The notes beneath the pieces were generated by a model. It did not search any database, was not told where the DNA came from, and saw only the letters and a list, made by a program, of their open reading frames with translations. From PNKC01 sp039917655 (GTDB taxonomy: Bacteria > Chloroflexota > Dehalococcoidia > Tepidiformales > Tepidiformaceae), in NCBI GenBank assembly GCA_039917655.1, contig JBDSJC010000150.1, forward strand, positions 1 to 5,916: a stretch of DNA of 5,916 nt, given 5' to 3'. Shown here in pieces: positions 1 through 5,262 of the stretch; the first letter of the stretch is position 1, and each line of letters begins with the position of its first letter. The position numbers were made by a program, and so were the translations under genes.

Positions 1-2226
1 GAGGACGGCGAACGCAAGATCGGCCGCGTCCTGCCGCTGATCAAGCGTCACGGAGCGGCCGCCGTAGCCCTGACGATCGATGAGACCGGCCAGGCGCGCA
101 CCACCGAGTGGAAGCTGCGCGTCGCCCACCGGATCTACGACCTCGCGGTCAACCGCCATGGCATGGAGCCCGGTGACCTGCTGTTCGACTGCCTCACTTT
201 TCCGCTCTCGGGCGGCCAGGAGGACCTGCGCGGCGACGCCATGGAGACGCTCAACGCGATTAAGCAGCTCAAGCTCGAACTGCCGGAAGTGAACACCATC
301 CTTGGCGTCTCCAATGTCTCGTTCGGACTGAAGCCCGCCGCCCGCCGCGTGCTCAATTCGGTCTTCCTTTTCGAAGCGATCAAACACGGGTTGGACGCCG
401 CGATCGTCAATTCCAAGCAGATCGTGCCGCTCAACCGCATCCCGGAAGAGCAACTCAACACGGCGCTCGACCTGATCTACGATCGCCGCCGCCCGGCGGA
501 TGAGGACGGCGAGAACGGCTACGACCCGCTCACCCACTTCCTCTCGCTTTTCGAAGGCGTGGAAACGGAGAAGACGGCGAAGGTGGATCGCACGCTGTTG
601 CCGGTAGAGGAGAGGCTGAAGTCGCGCATCGTCGATGGCGACCGCCGGGGCATCGACCTCGACCTCGATGAGGCGCTCGGCAAAATGGACGCGCTGACGA
701 TCATCAACCAGCACCTGCTGGACGGCATGCGCGTCGTCGGCGAACTCTTTGGTAGCGGCAAGATGCAGCTCCCTTTCGTCCTCCAGAGCGCGGAGACGAT
801 GAAGACCGCGGTCGCCTACCTGGAGCCGCATATGGAGAAGACCGACGGCGCCGGCAAGGGCCGCGTCGTCCTGGCCACTGTGCGTGGGGATGTCCACGAC
901 ATCGGCAAGAACCTTGTCGATATCATCCTCTCGAACAACGGCTACACCACCTACAACATCGGCATCAAGCAGCCGATCCAGGCGATTATCGACAAGGCGA
1001 ACGAGGTGGGCGCGGACGCGATCGGCCTTTCCGGGCTGCTCGTCAAGAGCACCGTCGTCATGCGCGAAGACCTGGAGGAGTTGAACAGCCAGGAGCTGTT
1101 CCACTTCCCTGTGCTTCTCGGCGGGGCGGCGTTGACACGCCGTTACGTGGAGGAGGACCTGAGAGGCATCTACAAGGGCAGCGTCTACTACGCCCAGGAC
1201 GCCTTCGAAGGGCTCGCCACGCTGGACCGCATTATGCCCGCGATCAAGGCTGGCGAGCCGCTCCCCGCGCTCACCCGCGGCGGCATCGAGGTGCCTTCAC
1301 GAGGCGCTGGCGACAGTGGCTACGACGAGGTGCGCATCGCCACCCCACCGATCGGCGGCGACGGCTCCACCCCGAACGACCACGAGTACGCCGTGTCTGG
1401 CGTGCGCCGCGACGTGCCAGCCCCGAAGCCGCCTTTCTGGGGCAGCCGGGTGGTGCGCGGCGTCCCGCTGCGCGAGATTTACCCGTGGATCAACGAAACC
1501 GCCCTCTTTCGCGGCCAGTGGCAGTACCAGAAGGGCGAACGCAACGGCCCAGAATACGACGCCTTCGTGGAGAACGAAGTGCGCCCCGTGTTCCGCCGCA
1601 TGCAGGAGCGGGCAATCGCCGAACACCTGCTCGTCCCCCAGGCGGTCTACGGCTACTTCCCCTGCCAGGCCGACAAGAACGACCTGCTTGTCTGGCCGAA
1701 CTTCGAAAATGGCGTACCCGTGGGCGAACCGATCCGCTTCGAGTTCCCGCGCCAGCCGCACGACCGCCGCCTCTGTGTGGCCGATTTCTACCGCCCGTTG
1801 GAGAGCGGCGAATACGACACCGTCGCCTTCACGCTGGTCACCATGGGCCAGCGCGCGAGCGAGTTCGCCAAGGAACTGTTCGAGGCGAACGACTACCGCG
1901 ACTACTTGCACTTCCACGGCTTTGCGGTCGAATCTGCCGAAGCGTTCGCCGAGTACTTCCACAAGCGCGTGCGTGAGGAGTTGGGCATCGCCGGCGAGGA
2001 TGCGAAGGAAGTGAAGCAGATCTTCCAGCAGAAGTACCAGGGCAGCCGCTACAGCTTCGGCTACCCCGCCTGCCCGGACCTTGAGCAGCAGGTCGGCATC
2101 GCCGCGCTGCTAGACCCCGCCCGCATCGGCCTGGAACTGAGTGAGACGTTCCAGTGGCACCCGGAGCAATCCACCAGCGCAATCATCGCCCACCACCCGG
2201 AGGCCAAGTACTTCGTCATCCGCTGA
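1..2226 (+). CDS. metH: Cobalamin-dependent methionine synthase MetH, 5'-truncated by window edge
   Basis: This enzyme transfers the methyl group of 5-methyltetrahydrofolate through cobalamin to homocysteine, making methionine in the cytoplasm. The frame is open from base 1 to the TGA at 2224-2226, giving 741 residues. The homocysteine domain and the start of the pterin domain lie outside. Visible domains by window residue: pterin-binding, about 1-165, with the GVSNVSF motif at 304-324; four-helix cap, about 195-280, with LPFVLQSAE; B12-binding, about 285-412, with the base-off ligand motif DVHDIG at 889-906 (His codon 895-897), then GLSGLL and LLGGAAL; a linker; and an activation domain, about 475-741, with the AdoMet-binding RxxxGYPACP signature at 2047-2076. 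All key residues are intact, so it should be functional. The protein ends at KYFVIR, where E. coli MetH continues for about 30 residues. It has no co-directional partner within 160 bp downstream. Confidence 0.97.
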   Translation, partial: EDGERKIGRVLPLIKRHGAAAVALTIDETGQARTTEWKLRVAHRIYDLAVNRHGMEPGDLLFDCLTFPLSGGQEDLRGDAMETLNAIKQLKLELPEVNTILGVSNVSFGLKPAARRVLNSVFLFEAIKHGLDAAIVNSKQIVPLNRIPEEQLNTALDLIYDRRRPADEDGENGYDPLTHFLSLFEGVETEKTAKVDRTLLPVEERLKSRIVDGDRRGIDLDLDEALGKMDALTIINQHLLDGMRVVGELFGSGKMQLPFVLQSAETMKTAVAYLEPHMEKTDGAGKGRVVLATVRGDVHDIGKNLVDIILSNNGYTTYNIGIKQPIQAIIDKANEVGADAIGLSGLLVKSTVVMREDLEELNSQELFHFPVLLGGAALTRRYVEEDLRGIYKGSVYYAQDAFEGLATLDRIMPAIKAGEPLPALTRGGIEVPSRGAGDSGYDEVRIATPPIGGDGSTPNDHEYAVSGVRRDVPAPKPPFWGSRVVRGVPLREIYPWINETALFRGQWQYQKGERNGPEYDAFVENEVRPVFRRMQERAIAEHLLVPQAVYGYFPCQADKNDLLVWPNFENGVPVGEPIRFEFPRQPHDRRLCVADFYRPLESGEYDTVAFTLVTMGQRASEFAKELFEANDYRDYLHFHGFAVESAEAFAEYFHKRVREELGIAGEDAKEVKQIFQQKYQGSRYSFGYPACPDLEQQVGIAALLDPARIGLELSETFQWHPEQSTSAIIAHHPEAKYFVIR

Positions 2227-2269
2227 GTGGGGACGCTCGCCTCCAGAGCGAAGCAGAGCTGCGACCGAT

Positions 2270-2306
2270 CAGGCAGCGTCCGGCCGCCGACGGCAACGGC
2301 TGCCTG
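2270..2306. repeat. Inverted repeat, 8-bp arms, downstream of metH
   Basis: CAGGCAGC at 2270-2277 pairs perfectly with GCTGCCTG at 2299-2306 across a 21-base GC-rich loop. It starts 43 bases after the metH stop. No T-run follows, so it is not a classic intrinsic terminator. It could act as an mRNA 3' stabiliser or U-less terminator, or it could be a chance match in GC-rich DNA. Confidence 0.35.
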
Positions 2307-2342
2307 GAGCTACTGCGCACCCTCAGTAGTGCGTCAGTAAAG

Positions 2343-2362
2343 GAGCGCTGCGCTCGATTTTT
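2343..2362 (+). terminator. Weak intrinsic terminator candidate after metH
   Basis: GAGCG (2343-2347), a three-base CTG loop and CGCTC (2351-2355) form a perfect 5-bp GC-rich hairpin. Two bases later there are five T's (2358-2362). The geometry is that of a rho-independent terminator with a short stem, about 115 bases after the metH stop. The short stem keeps confidence moderate. Confidence 0.4.
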
Positions 2363-2381
2363 CCCACGGTCGCCAAGACCT

Positions 2382-2387
2382 TAGGCT
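2382..2387 (+). promoter_or_regulatory. Possible -10 box for a leaderless lipoprotein transcript
   Basis: TAGGCT fits the TANNNT -10 pattern and ends 7 bases before the ATG at 2395, so transcription could begin at or next to the start codon. A poor -35 candidate, TTTTCC, lies 17 bases upstream at 2359-2364. No Shine-Dalgarno sequence precedes this ATG, which is consistent with leaderless initiation. This is inference from spacing alone. Confidence 0.25.
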
Positions 2388-2394
2388 GCCAGCG

Positions 2395-3021
2395 ATGGAT
2401 GTCCGTGTACTACTGCTAGCGTCTGCCGTCACCGCGGTTGCCGCGTGCGGCGGTTCGAAGGCCGTAGTTCCGGCGGAAAGCCCATTCGGGACGCGTACGC
2501 CTACGTCACCTGCGACTGTGACCCGACTTGCGCCAACCGTTGCATCCACGGCTATGCCCACGCCCATCTTCGCCGGACCGGCTGCCAATTGCGCCTTCAG
2601 CGACCTGCGCGCCGACTCGAGCGGACCCAATGGTGCTACTGCGATGATGTCGTTCTGGATGGTGATCGGAAACGTCGGGGCCAAGCCGTGCGCGCTTAGC
2701 GCGCCCACGCAGGTTCGATTCGTCCGCTCCGGAGAAGTTCAGCCCTTCGCAGTAAGCCGACCGAAGGCGCTCGGGCCGCTTACGCTGCTTCCCACAACGG
2801 CGCCGATCGAGAACGCTCCAGCGGCTCCAGCTGGTCAGGCTGCCGTTTGGATGATCTGGACGTGGCGAATCGACGGCCCCTGCAGTCGCTTGGAGCCGCC
2901 ACAGATCACTGTCGTAGCCGATTTCCCCGAGGGCTTTTCGCTTACCGTCCCCGGCGAGGTGAAGTTGGGGCCGTGTATCGGCGAGTTCGGCATCGCGGAC
3001 TTCCTGCTCACGCCGGGTTAG
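2395..3021 (+). CDS. Putative lipoprotein, DUF4232-like
   Basis: This is a 208-residue secreted lipoprotein of unknown function. The N-terminus has one basic residue (Arg4), a hydrophobic stretch at 5-17 and a lipobox-like VAAC with Cys18, followed by GGS. Cleavage and lipidation at Cys18 would anchor it to the outer face of the cytoplasmic membrane. Residues 19-63 form a Pro/Thr/Ala-rich linker typical of surface lipoproteins. The globular part, about 64-208, contains NCAFSDL, then a strand ending in NVGAKPCALSAPTQV. This resembles the DUF4232 pattern, in which a Cys-x-x-x-x-L start is followed by N-x-G-x-x-x-C-x-L. Cys66, Cys99, Cys163 and Cys194 could form two disulfides outside the cell. 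The DUF4232 assignment is by eye and moderate; the lipoprotein call is firmer. No Shine-Dalgarno sequence precedes the ATG. The gene is convergent with the toxin remnant, with 13 bases between their stops. Confidence 0.8.
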   Translation: MDVRVLLLASAVTAVAACGGSKAVVPAESPFGTRTPTSPATVTRLAPTVASTAMPTPIFAGPAANCAFSDLRADSSGPNGATAMMSFWMVIGNVGAKPCALSAPTQVRFVRSGEVQPFAVSRPKALGPLTLLPTTAPIENAPAAPAGQAAVWMIWTWRIDGPCSRLEPPQITVVADFPEGFSLTVPGEVKLGPCIGEFGIADFLLTPG

Positions 3022-3034
3022 GCGGGCGTGCGGA

Positions 3035-3393
3035 TCAACCAGCGAATGCGCCGAGATGCCTAATCAATCTTTGGACTAGTACCGACACGCGTCCCGACCC
3101 GAAGTGTCCTATTGACCCATCGATGGCCTCTTCATCGACGGAAAAGAGAAAGCTGAGTCGCGCAGAAGAGGCAGCAAGTAAGCCGCTCGTGGCGAAGCCG
3201 GGATCTCCCGGTGCGATCACTTCGTCCCATTCGGGTTCCGTGTTCGCGACATCTGCACTCAGTCCGCAAACCAGCAGTGTTTGATGTTGTCCGGGAGCAC
3301 GGCCAACACGAGTGCGGGCCGACGCTTCAGGCGCCCGGCGCCGCCGCTCATCGGAAGGCTCACGACTACGATGTCGCCCGGTCCTAGCGCCAA
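3035..3393 (-). pseudogene. PemK/MazF-like type II toxin, disrupted by a one-base frameshift
   Basis: Family members are small ribonucleases that cut mRNA and are held inactive by a partner antitoxin. The gene appears to start at TTG 3393-3391, overlapping the antitoxin end by 10 bases, and reads MALGPGDIVVV and then KRRPALVLAVLP, the usual PemK/MazF N-terminus. In that frame it stops at TGA 3261-3259 after 44 residues. A frame shifted by one base continues the family pattern with GQHQTLLVCGLS, then WDEVIAPGDPGF, SARLSFLF and GSIGHF, ending at TGA 3037-3035. Joining the frames near 3292-3295 (a CCCGG run) gives about 119 residues, the normal family length. The simplest reading is loss of one base in that run. 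There is no canonical slippery heptamer, so programmed frameshifting is less likely. A sequencing or assembly indel is the main alternative. Confidence 0.8.
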
Positions 3394-3584
3394 GGCTTTA
3401 GCGGCACGTTGTCGTAGTTCGGCTCGTTCTCGCCGTACGCCCTGGCGAACTGCTGCCGGCCGAAGGCTTGCCAGGCGGCGCGCTCGTCCTTCGCTTCCAA
3501 CACCTCGGCGAAATCCAGCAACTGACGGAGCCGCTCCTCTGGAAGTTCGTCGATGATTTCGCGCAGCCGTTCTTGAACTGTCAC
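3384..3584 (-). CDS. Putative type II antitoxin, DUF2281/VapB-like
   Basis: This 66-residue acidic protein is the likely antitoxin of the adjacent PemK/MazF-like toxin. It starts at GTG 3584-3582; the ATG at 3592-3590 meets a stop after three codons and cannot be the start. Residues 1-32 form an amphipathic helical unit with the pattern IIDELPEERLRQLLDFAEVL, as in DUF2281-type and VapB-like antitoxins. A charged helix follows at 33-47. The tail, with AYGENEPNYDNVPLKPWR, is the flexible acidic and aromatic C-terminus that usually wraps the toxin. The last codons overlap the toxin's TTG start by 10 bases, an arrangement that favours translational coupling. Because the toxin frame is broken, this may be an orphan antitoxin. 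It could still bind DNA or neutralise toxins encoded elsewhere. Its upstream neighbour ends 41 bases before it. The pairing is well supported by layout; the exact antitoxin family is less certain. Confidence 0.75.
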   Translation of the reverse strand: MTVQERLREIIDELPEERLRQLLDFAEVLEAKDERAAWQAFGRQQFARAYGENEPNYDNVPLKPWR

Positions 3585-3590
3585 GCCGTC

Positions 3591-3596
3591 ATGATA
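3591..3596 (-). promoter_or_regulatory. Possible -10 box for a leaderless antitoxin transcript
   Basis: On the minus strand TATCAT matches the -10 consensus at five of six bases and ends 6 bases before the antitoxin GTG at 3584. No recognisable -35 lies 16-19 bases upstream. The nearest purine-rich stretch, GAGG at 3604-3601, is 16 bases from the start codon, too far for a normal ribosome binding site. An independent leaderless transcript for the toxin-antitoxin pair is plausible but unproven. Confidence 0.35.
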
Positions 3597-3625
3597 CTCG
3601 CCTCGTGAACTCCGGGGCTAACCAC

Positions 3626-4288
3626 TCACTCCAGGCTGAACGGCGGGTAAACGTCCGTCATCAGCAGCATGTAGGCCTCCACGCGGATGGACCAGCGCAT
3701 CACGCCGAGGCCGAAGTTGTAGAGCCCTTCCGGATACTGCCCGGTGAACAGCAACGCGAACCAGGCGATGATCCCTGTCACGAACCAGGCGAGCGAAAGC
3801 AGGGCCACGATGATCAGATGCGGGATGGCGTAGATGATCCGCAAACCAACGGAGAGCTTGTTCCGCTCGCCCTCGGGATAGGGGATCTCGATCGAGGTGG
3901 GGTACTCGCCGTCGCCGAACGGCGGGTACTCGTCGCGGAAAAGCGCCGTGTAGGCCACGGCCTTAACGCGCCATCGCATATAGAAGTTGCACAGGTCGAA
4001 CAGCCCCTGGGGGTGCTTGCTGGTGAAAAGGATGGCGAACCAGGAGATAAACGCACAGACGCCGGCCACCGCGCCGAGCACGCCGTTACCTCCGAACCCA
4101 GACCAGTTGTTGTTGTTGAAAGCGCCGAAGACGAATCCCGCCCCCACGAACCCCGGCCCGCCCACCAGGATCAGGTGCGGGATCGCGAGGATCCAGCGGA
4201 ACCCGATCGTTGTCTTGTTGCGTTCACCAGTCGCGCGCTCCACGTGGAGCTTCACCGGGTAGTCCGCGGCTGCCTGTTGTTGTGTCAT
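3626..4288 (-). CDS. DUF4389 domain membrane protein with two tandem repeats
   Basis: This is a 220-residue integral membrane protein of unknown function. I chose the ATG at 4288-4286 because GAGG at 4300-4297 lies 8 bases upstream; an in-frame ATG at 4318 would add 10 residues but would bury that ribosome binding site. The protein consists of two related halves. Repeat 1 (about 22-124) runs ERNKTTIGFRWILAIPHLIL, then ISWFAILFTSKHPQGLFDL and MRWRVKAVAY, ending DEYPPF. Repeat 2 (about 141-217) runs ERNKLSVGLRIIYAIPHLII, then IAWFALLFTGQYPEGLYNF and MRWSIRVEAY, ending DVYPPF. Predicted membrane segments lie near 29-55, 68-89, 148-164 and 165-182. The repeated ERNK, IPHL, WFA-LFT and YPPF motifs are those of DUF4389. 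Between the first two segments there is a Gly/Asn-rich loop with four consecutive Asn (58-61), which repeat 2 lacks. The role is unknown, and no neighbour explains it. Confidence 0.9.
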   Translation of the reverse strand: MTQQQAAADYPVKLHVERATGERNKTTIGFRWILAIPHLILVGGPGFVGAGFVFGAFNNNNWSGFGGNGVLGAVAGVCAFISWFAILFTSKHPQGLFDLCNFYMRWRVKAVAYTALFRDEYPPFGDGEYPTSIEIPYPEGERNKLSVGLRIIYAIPHLIIVALLSLAWFVTGIIAWFALLFTGQYPEGLYNFGLGVMRWSIRVEAYMLLMTDVYPPFSLE

Positions 4289-4419
4289 TATCGCTTCCTC
4301 TTCGCCGGATGGCGGCATGGTACGTCAGCGCGCAACCTGCCGGGCGGGCCAAGTGGTCCGCGAATCACCATCCTAAAGTCCCAGTGTGAACGAGTTACCG
4401 CATTCAAGACTCGGCGCGG
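4289..4419 (-). other. Intergenic region upstream of the DUF4389 gene
   Basis: These 131 bases separate the end of the HAD operon from the DUF4389 gene. A TAGGAT at 4375-4370 on the minus strand could be a -10 box but has no good -35. Two interleaved 5-bp inverted repeats lie at its right edge: 4391-4395 with 4409-4413, and 4397-4401 with 4416-4420. No T-run follows them on the minus strand. No RNA gene is recognisable. Confidence 0.4.
4297..4300 (-). promoter_or_regulatory. Ribosome binding site that decides the DUF4389 start
   Basis: GAGG, within AAGAGGAAG on the minus strand, sits 8 bases before the ATG at 4288. It supports this start over the in-frame ATG at 4318, which has no comparable purine-rich sequence upstream. 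Confidence 0.65.
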
Positions 4420-4554
4420 TTAGCCACCAGGCGCGGTGCCCCAGTTCGCCCAGCGGGTGTGCAGGCCCAATGTCCGCAGGCGGCGGCGATCCTCCTTGCG
4501 TGTGCGGCGCTCCTTAACAGTCGCGCTACTGAACGCCCGTTGGCTGGCGCCCAT
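4420..4554 (-). CDS. Small basic protein of unknown function (44 aa)
   Basis: I do not recognise this protein. It starts at ATG 4554-4552 and ends at TAA 4422-4420, giving 44 residues. Three things support it as a gene: GGAG at 4566-4563, 8 bases upstream of the ATG; a start only 18 bases after the HAD stop on the same strand, which implies co-transcription; and G or C at 35 of 44 third codon positions, as in the neighbouring genes. The protein is strongly basic. The N-terminus is MGASQRAFSSA, the middle is an Arg/Lys/Glu-rich probable helix (KERRTRKEDRRRLRTL, about 15-30), and the tail has LHTRWANWG with two Trp, followed by Pro-Gly-Gly. There is no signal peptide, membrane segment or Cys. 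The charge pattern would suit nucleic-acid or ribosome binding, but that is inference. A longer overlapping frame (4404-4604) lacks a ribosome binding site and runs into the HAD gene, so I prefer this one. Confidence 0.6.
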   Translation of the reverse strand: MGASQRAFSSATVKERRTRKEDRRRLRTLGLHTRWANWGTAPGG

Positions 4555-4562
4555 AAACCGTG

Positions 4563-4566
4563 CTCC
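4563..4566 (-). promoter_or_regulatory. Ribosome binding site of the 44-aa gene
   Basis: GGAG, within GGGCGGAGC on the minus strand, lies 8 bases before the ATG at 4554 and 6 bases after the HAD stop codon. It is the main evidence that this small frame is translated. Confidence 0.55.
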
Positions 4567-4572
4567 GCCCGG

Positions 4573-5217
4573 TCAGTAGCCGAGCGCCGCCACCAGTTCC
4601 GCAATGTCCTCGATCACGGCGTTCGGCGCGTGTTCCAGCACGGAGCGCCCACCAAAGCCATAGGTCACGCCCACGGTGCGGATGCCGAGCGCACGTCCAG
4701 CGAGAATGTCCGCGGCAGTGTCGCCAACCATCACGGCGCCGGCGGCATCCGCGCCGAGCACGGCGAGCGCGTGTCGCAGCGGCGCGGGGTCGGGCTTCAG
4801 TGCCTCCGCGTCCTCCGCCGAGACGATCGCGTCGAAGAATTCGAACAGGCCGCTCACTTCGAGGCTGCGTACGGAGGTGCGGCGTGAGCGGCTGGTGACC
4901 GCCGCGAGCTGTAACCCCCGCTGGCGGAGCAGCGTCAGCGTGCCGGCCGTTCCCGGAAAGGCGACAGCCAGGTGCTGGTGCCCTTCCTGAAACGAACGGT
5001 GGGCCTCTACCAGGTCCGGCCCGAGGTCCGCCCGGATGGCGGCGTAGATCTGTTCCAGTGGCAGGCCCACCTGCGCCGCCATGTGGTCGCGCCCTGGGTA
5101 CGTAAGGCCGTGCCTCGCGATGCTGTGTTCGAACGCCTGGAGGATGAACTCGCGCGTATCGAGCAGCGTGCCATCGACATCCAGGAGGACGGTGGTGATT
5201 GGCGGCTGGAGGTGCAT
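4573..5217 (-). CDS. HAD-superfamily hydrolase, phosphoglycolate phosphatase-like
   Basis: This is a 214-residue cytoplasmic phosphatase of HAD subfamily I, closest in pattern to Gph/PpaX enzymes. All four catalytic motifs are present. Motif I is LLDVDGTLLDT, with nucleophile Asp13 and acid/base Asp15. Motif II is the Thr/Ser of AVTSRS (108-109). Motif III is Lys141 in ALKPDPAP. Motif IV is VGDTAAD, with Asp166 and Asp170 for magnesium. The helical cap lies between motifs I and II, about residues 20-85. Phosphoglycolate, pyrophosphate and sugar phosphates are all possible substrates; sequence alone cannot choose. I chose ATG 5217-5215, which leaves nine residues before the first strand, the usual spacing. 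An in-frame TTG at 5235 would add six residues. Neither start has a good Shine-Dalgarno sequence. The hydrolase-like gene ends 45 bases upstream and the 44-residue gene begins 18 bases downstream, so all three are probably co-transcribed. Confidence 0.92.
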   Translation of the reverse strand: MHLQPPITTVLLDVDGTLLDTREFILQAFEHSIARHGLTYPGRDHMAAQVGLPLEQIYAAIRADLGPDLVEAHRSFQEGHQHLAVAFPGTAGTLTLLRQRGLQLAAVTSRSRRTSVRSLEVSGLFEFFDAIVSAEDAEALKPDPAPLRHALAVLGADAAGAVMVGDTAADILAGRALGIRTVGVTYGFGGRSVLEHAPNAVIEDIAELVAALGY

Positions 5218-5223
5218 GGACGA

Positions 5224-5229
5224 ATCGTA
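5224..5229 (-). promoter_or_regulatory. Possible -10 box for a leaderless HAD transcript
   Basis: TACGAT on the minus strand fits TANNNT and ends 6 bases before the ATG at 5217. No Shine-Dalgarno sequence precedes that ATG, and no clear -35 is seen. If active, it would let the HAD and 44-residue genes be expressed separately from the upstream hydrolase-like gene. Confidence 0.25.
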
Positions 5230-5262
5230 CCGCAAGGCAATGCTTCGTCTTCGAAAACCACC

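Larger units (their letters stand above)
2227..2394. other. Intergenic region between metH and the lipoprotein gene
   Basis: I find no convincing gene in these 168 bases. The open frames that cross it are out-of-frame continuations of the metH end. It holds several inverted repeats: an 8-bp pair (2270-2277 with 2299-2306), a 6-bp pair (2310-2315 with 2324-2329) and a short hairpin followed by five T's (2343-2362). They may help end metH transcription. No tRNA or known riboswitch is recognisable. Confidence 0.6.

Noticed and set aside
1297..1962. A 221-codon open frame antisense to metH
   Set aside because: It lies wholly within the conserved metH activation domain coding region. Its composition is what a GC-rich third position produces on the opposite strand, and it shows no recognisable motif.
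3285..3300. Programmed -1 frameshift in the toxin gene
   Set aside because: The CTC CCG GAC context is not an X-XXY-YYZ slippery heptamer and I see no obvious stimulatory hairpin just downstream. A one-base loss in the C/G run is simpler.
3581..3592. Three-codon upstream frame ATG-ACG-GCG-TGA whose stop overlaps the antitoxin GTG
   Set aside because: It could allow termination-reinitiation, but it has no ribosome binding site of its own and is short enough to occur by chance.
3605..4423. A 272-codon plus-strand open frame opposite the DUF4389 gene
   Set aside because: The minus strand encodes a clear membrane protein with internal repeats and a ribosome binding site. The plus frame is His/Glu/Arg-rich, without domain features.
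4404..4604. A 66-codon minus-strand frame overlapping the 44-residue gene
   Set aside because: It begins inside the HAD gene, has no ribosome binding site and is in a different frame from the ATG with a well-placed GGAG.
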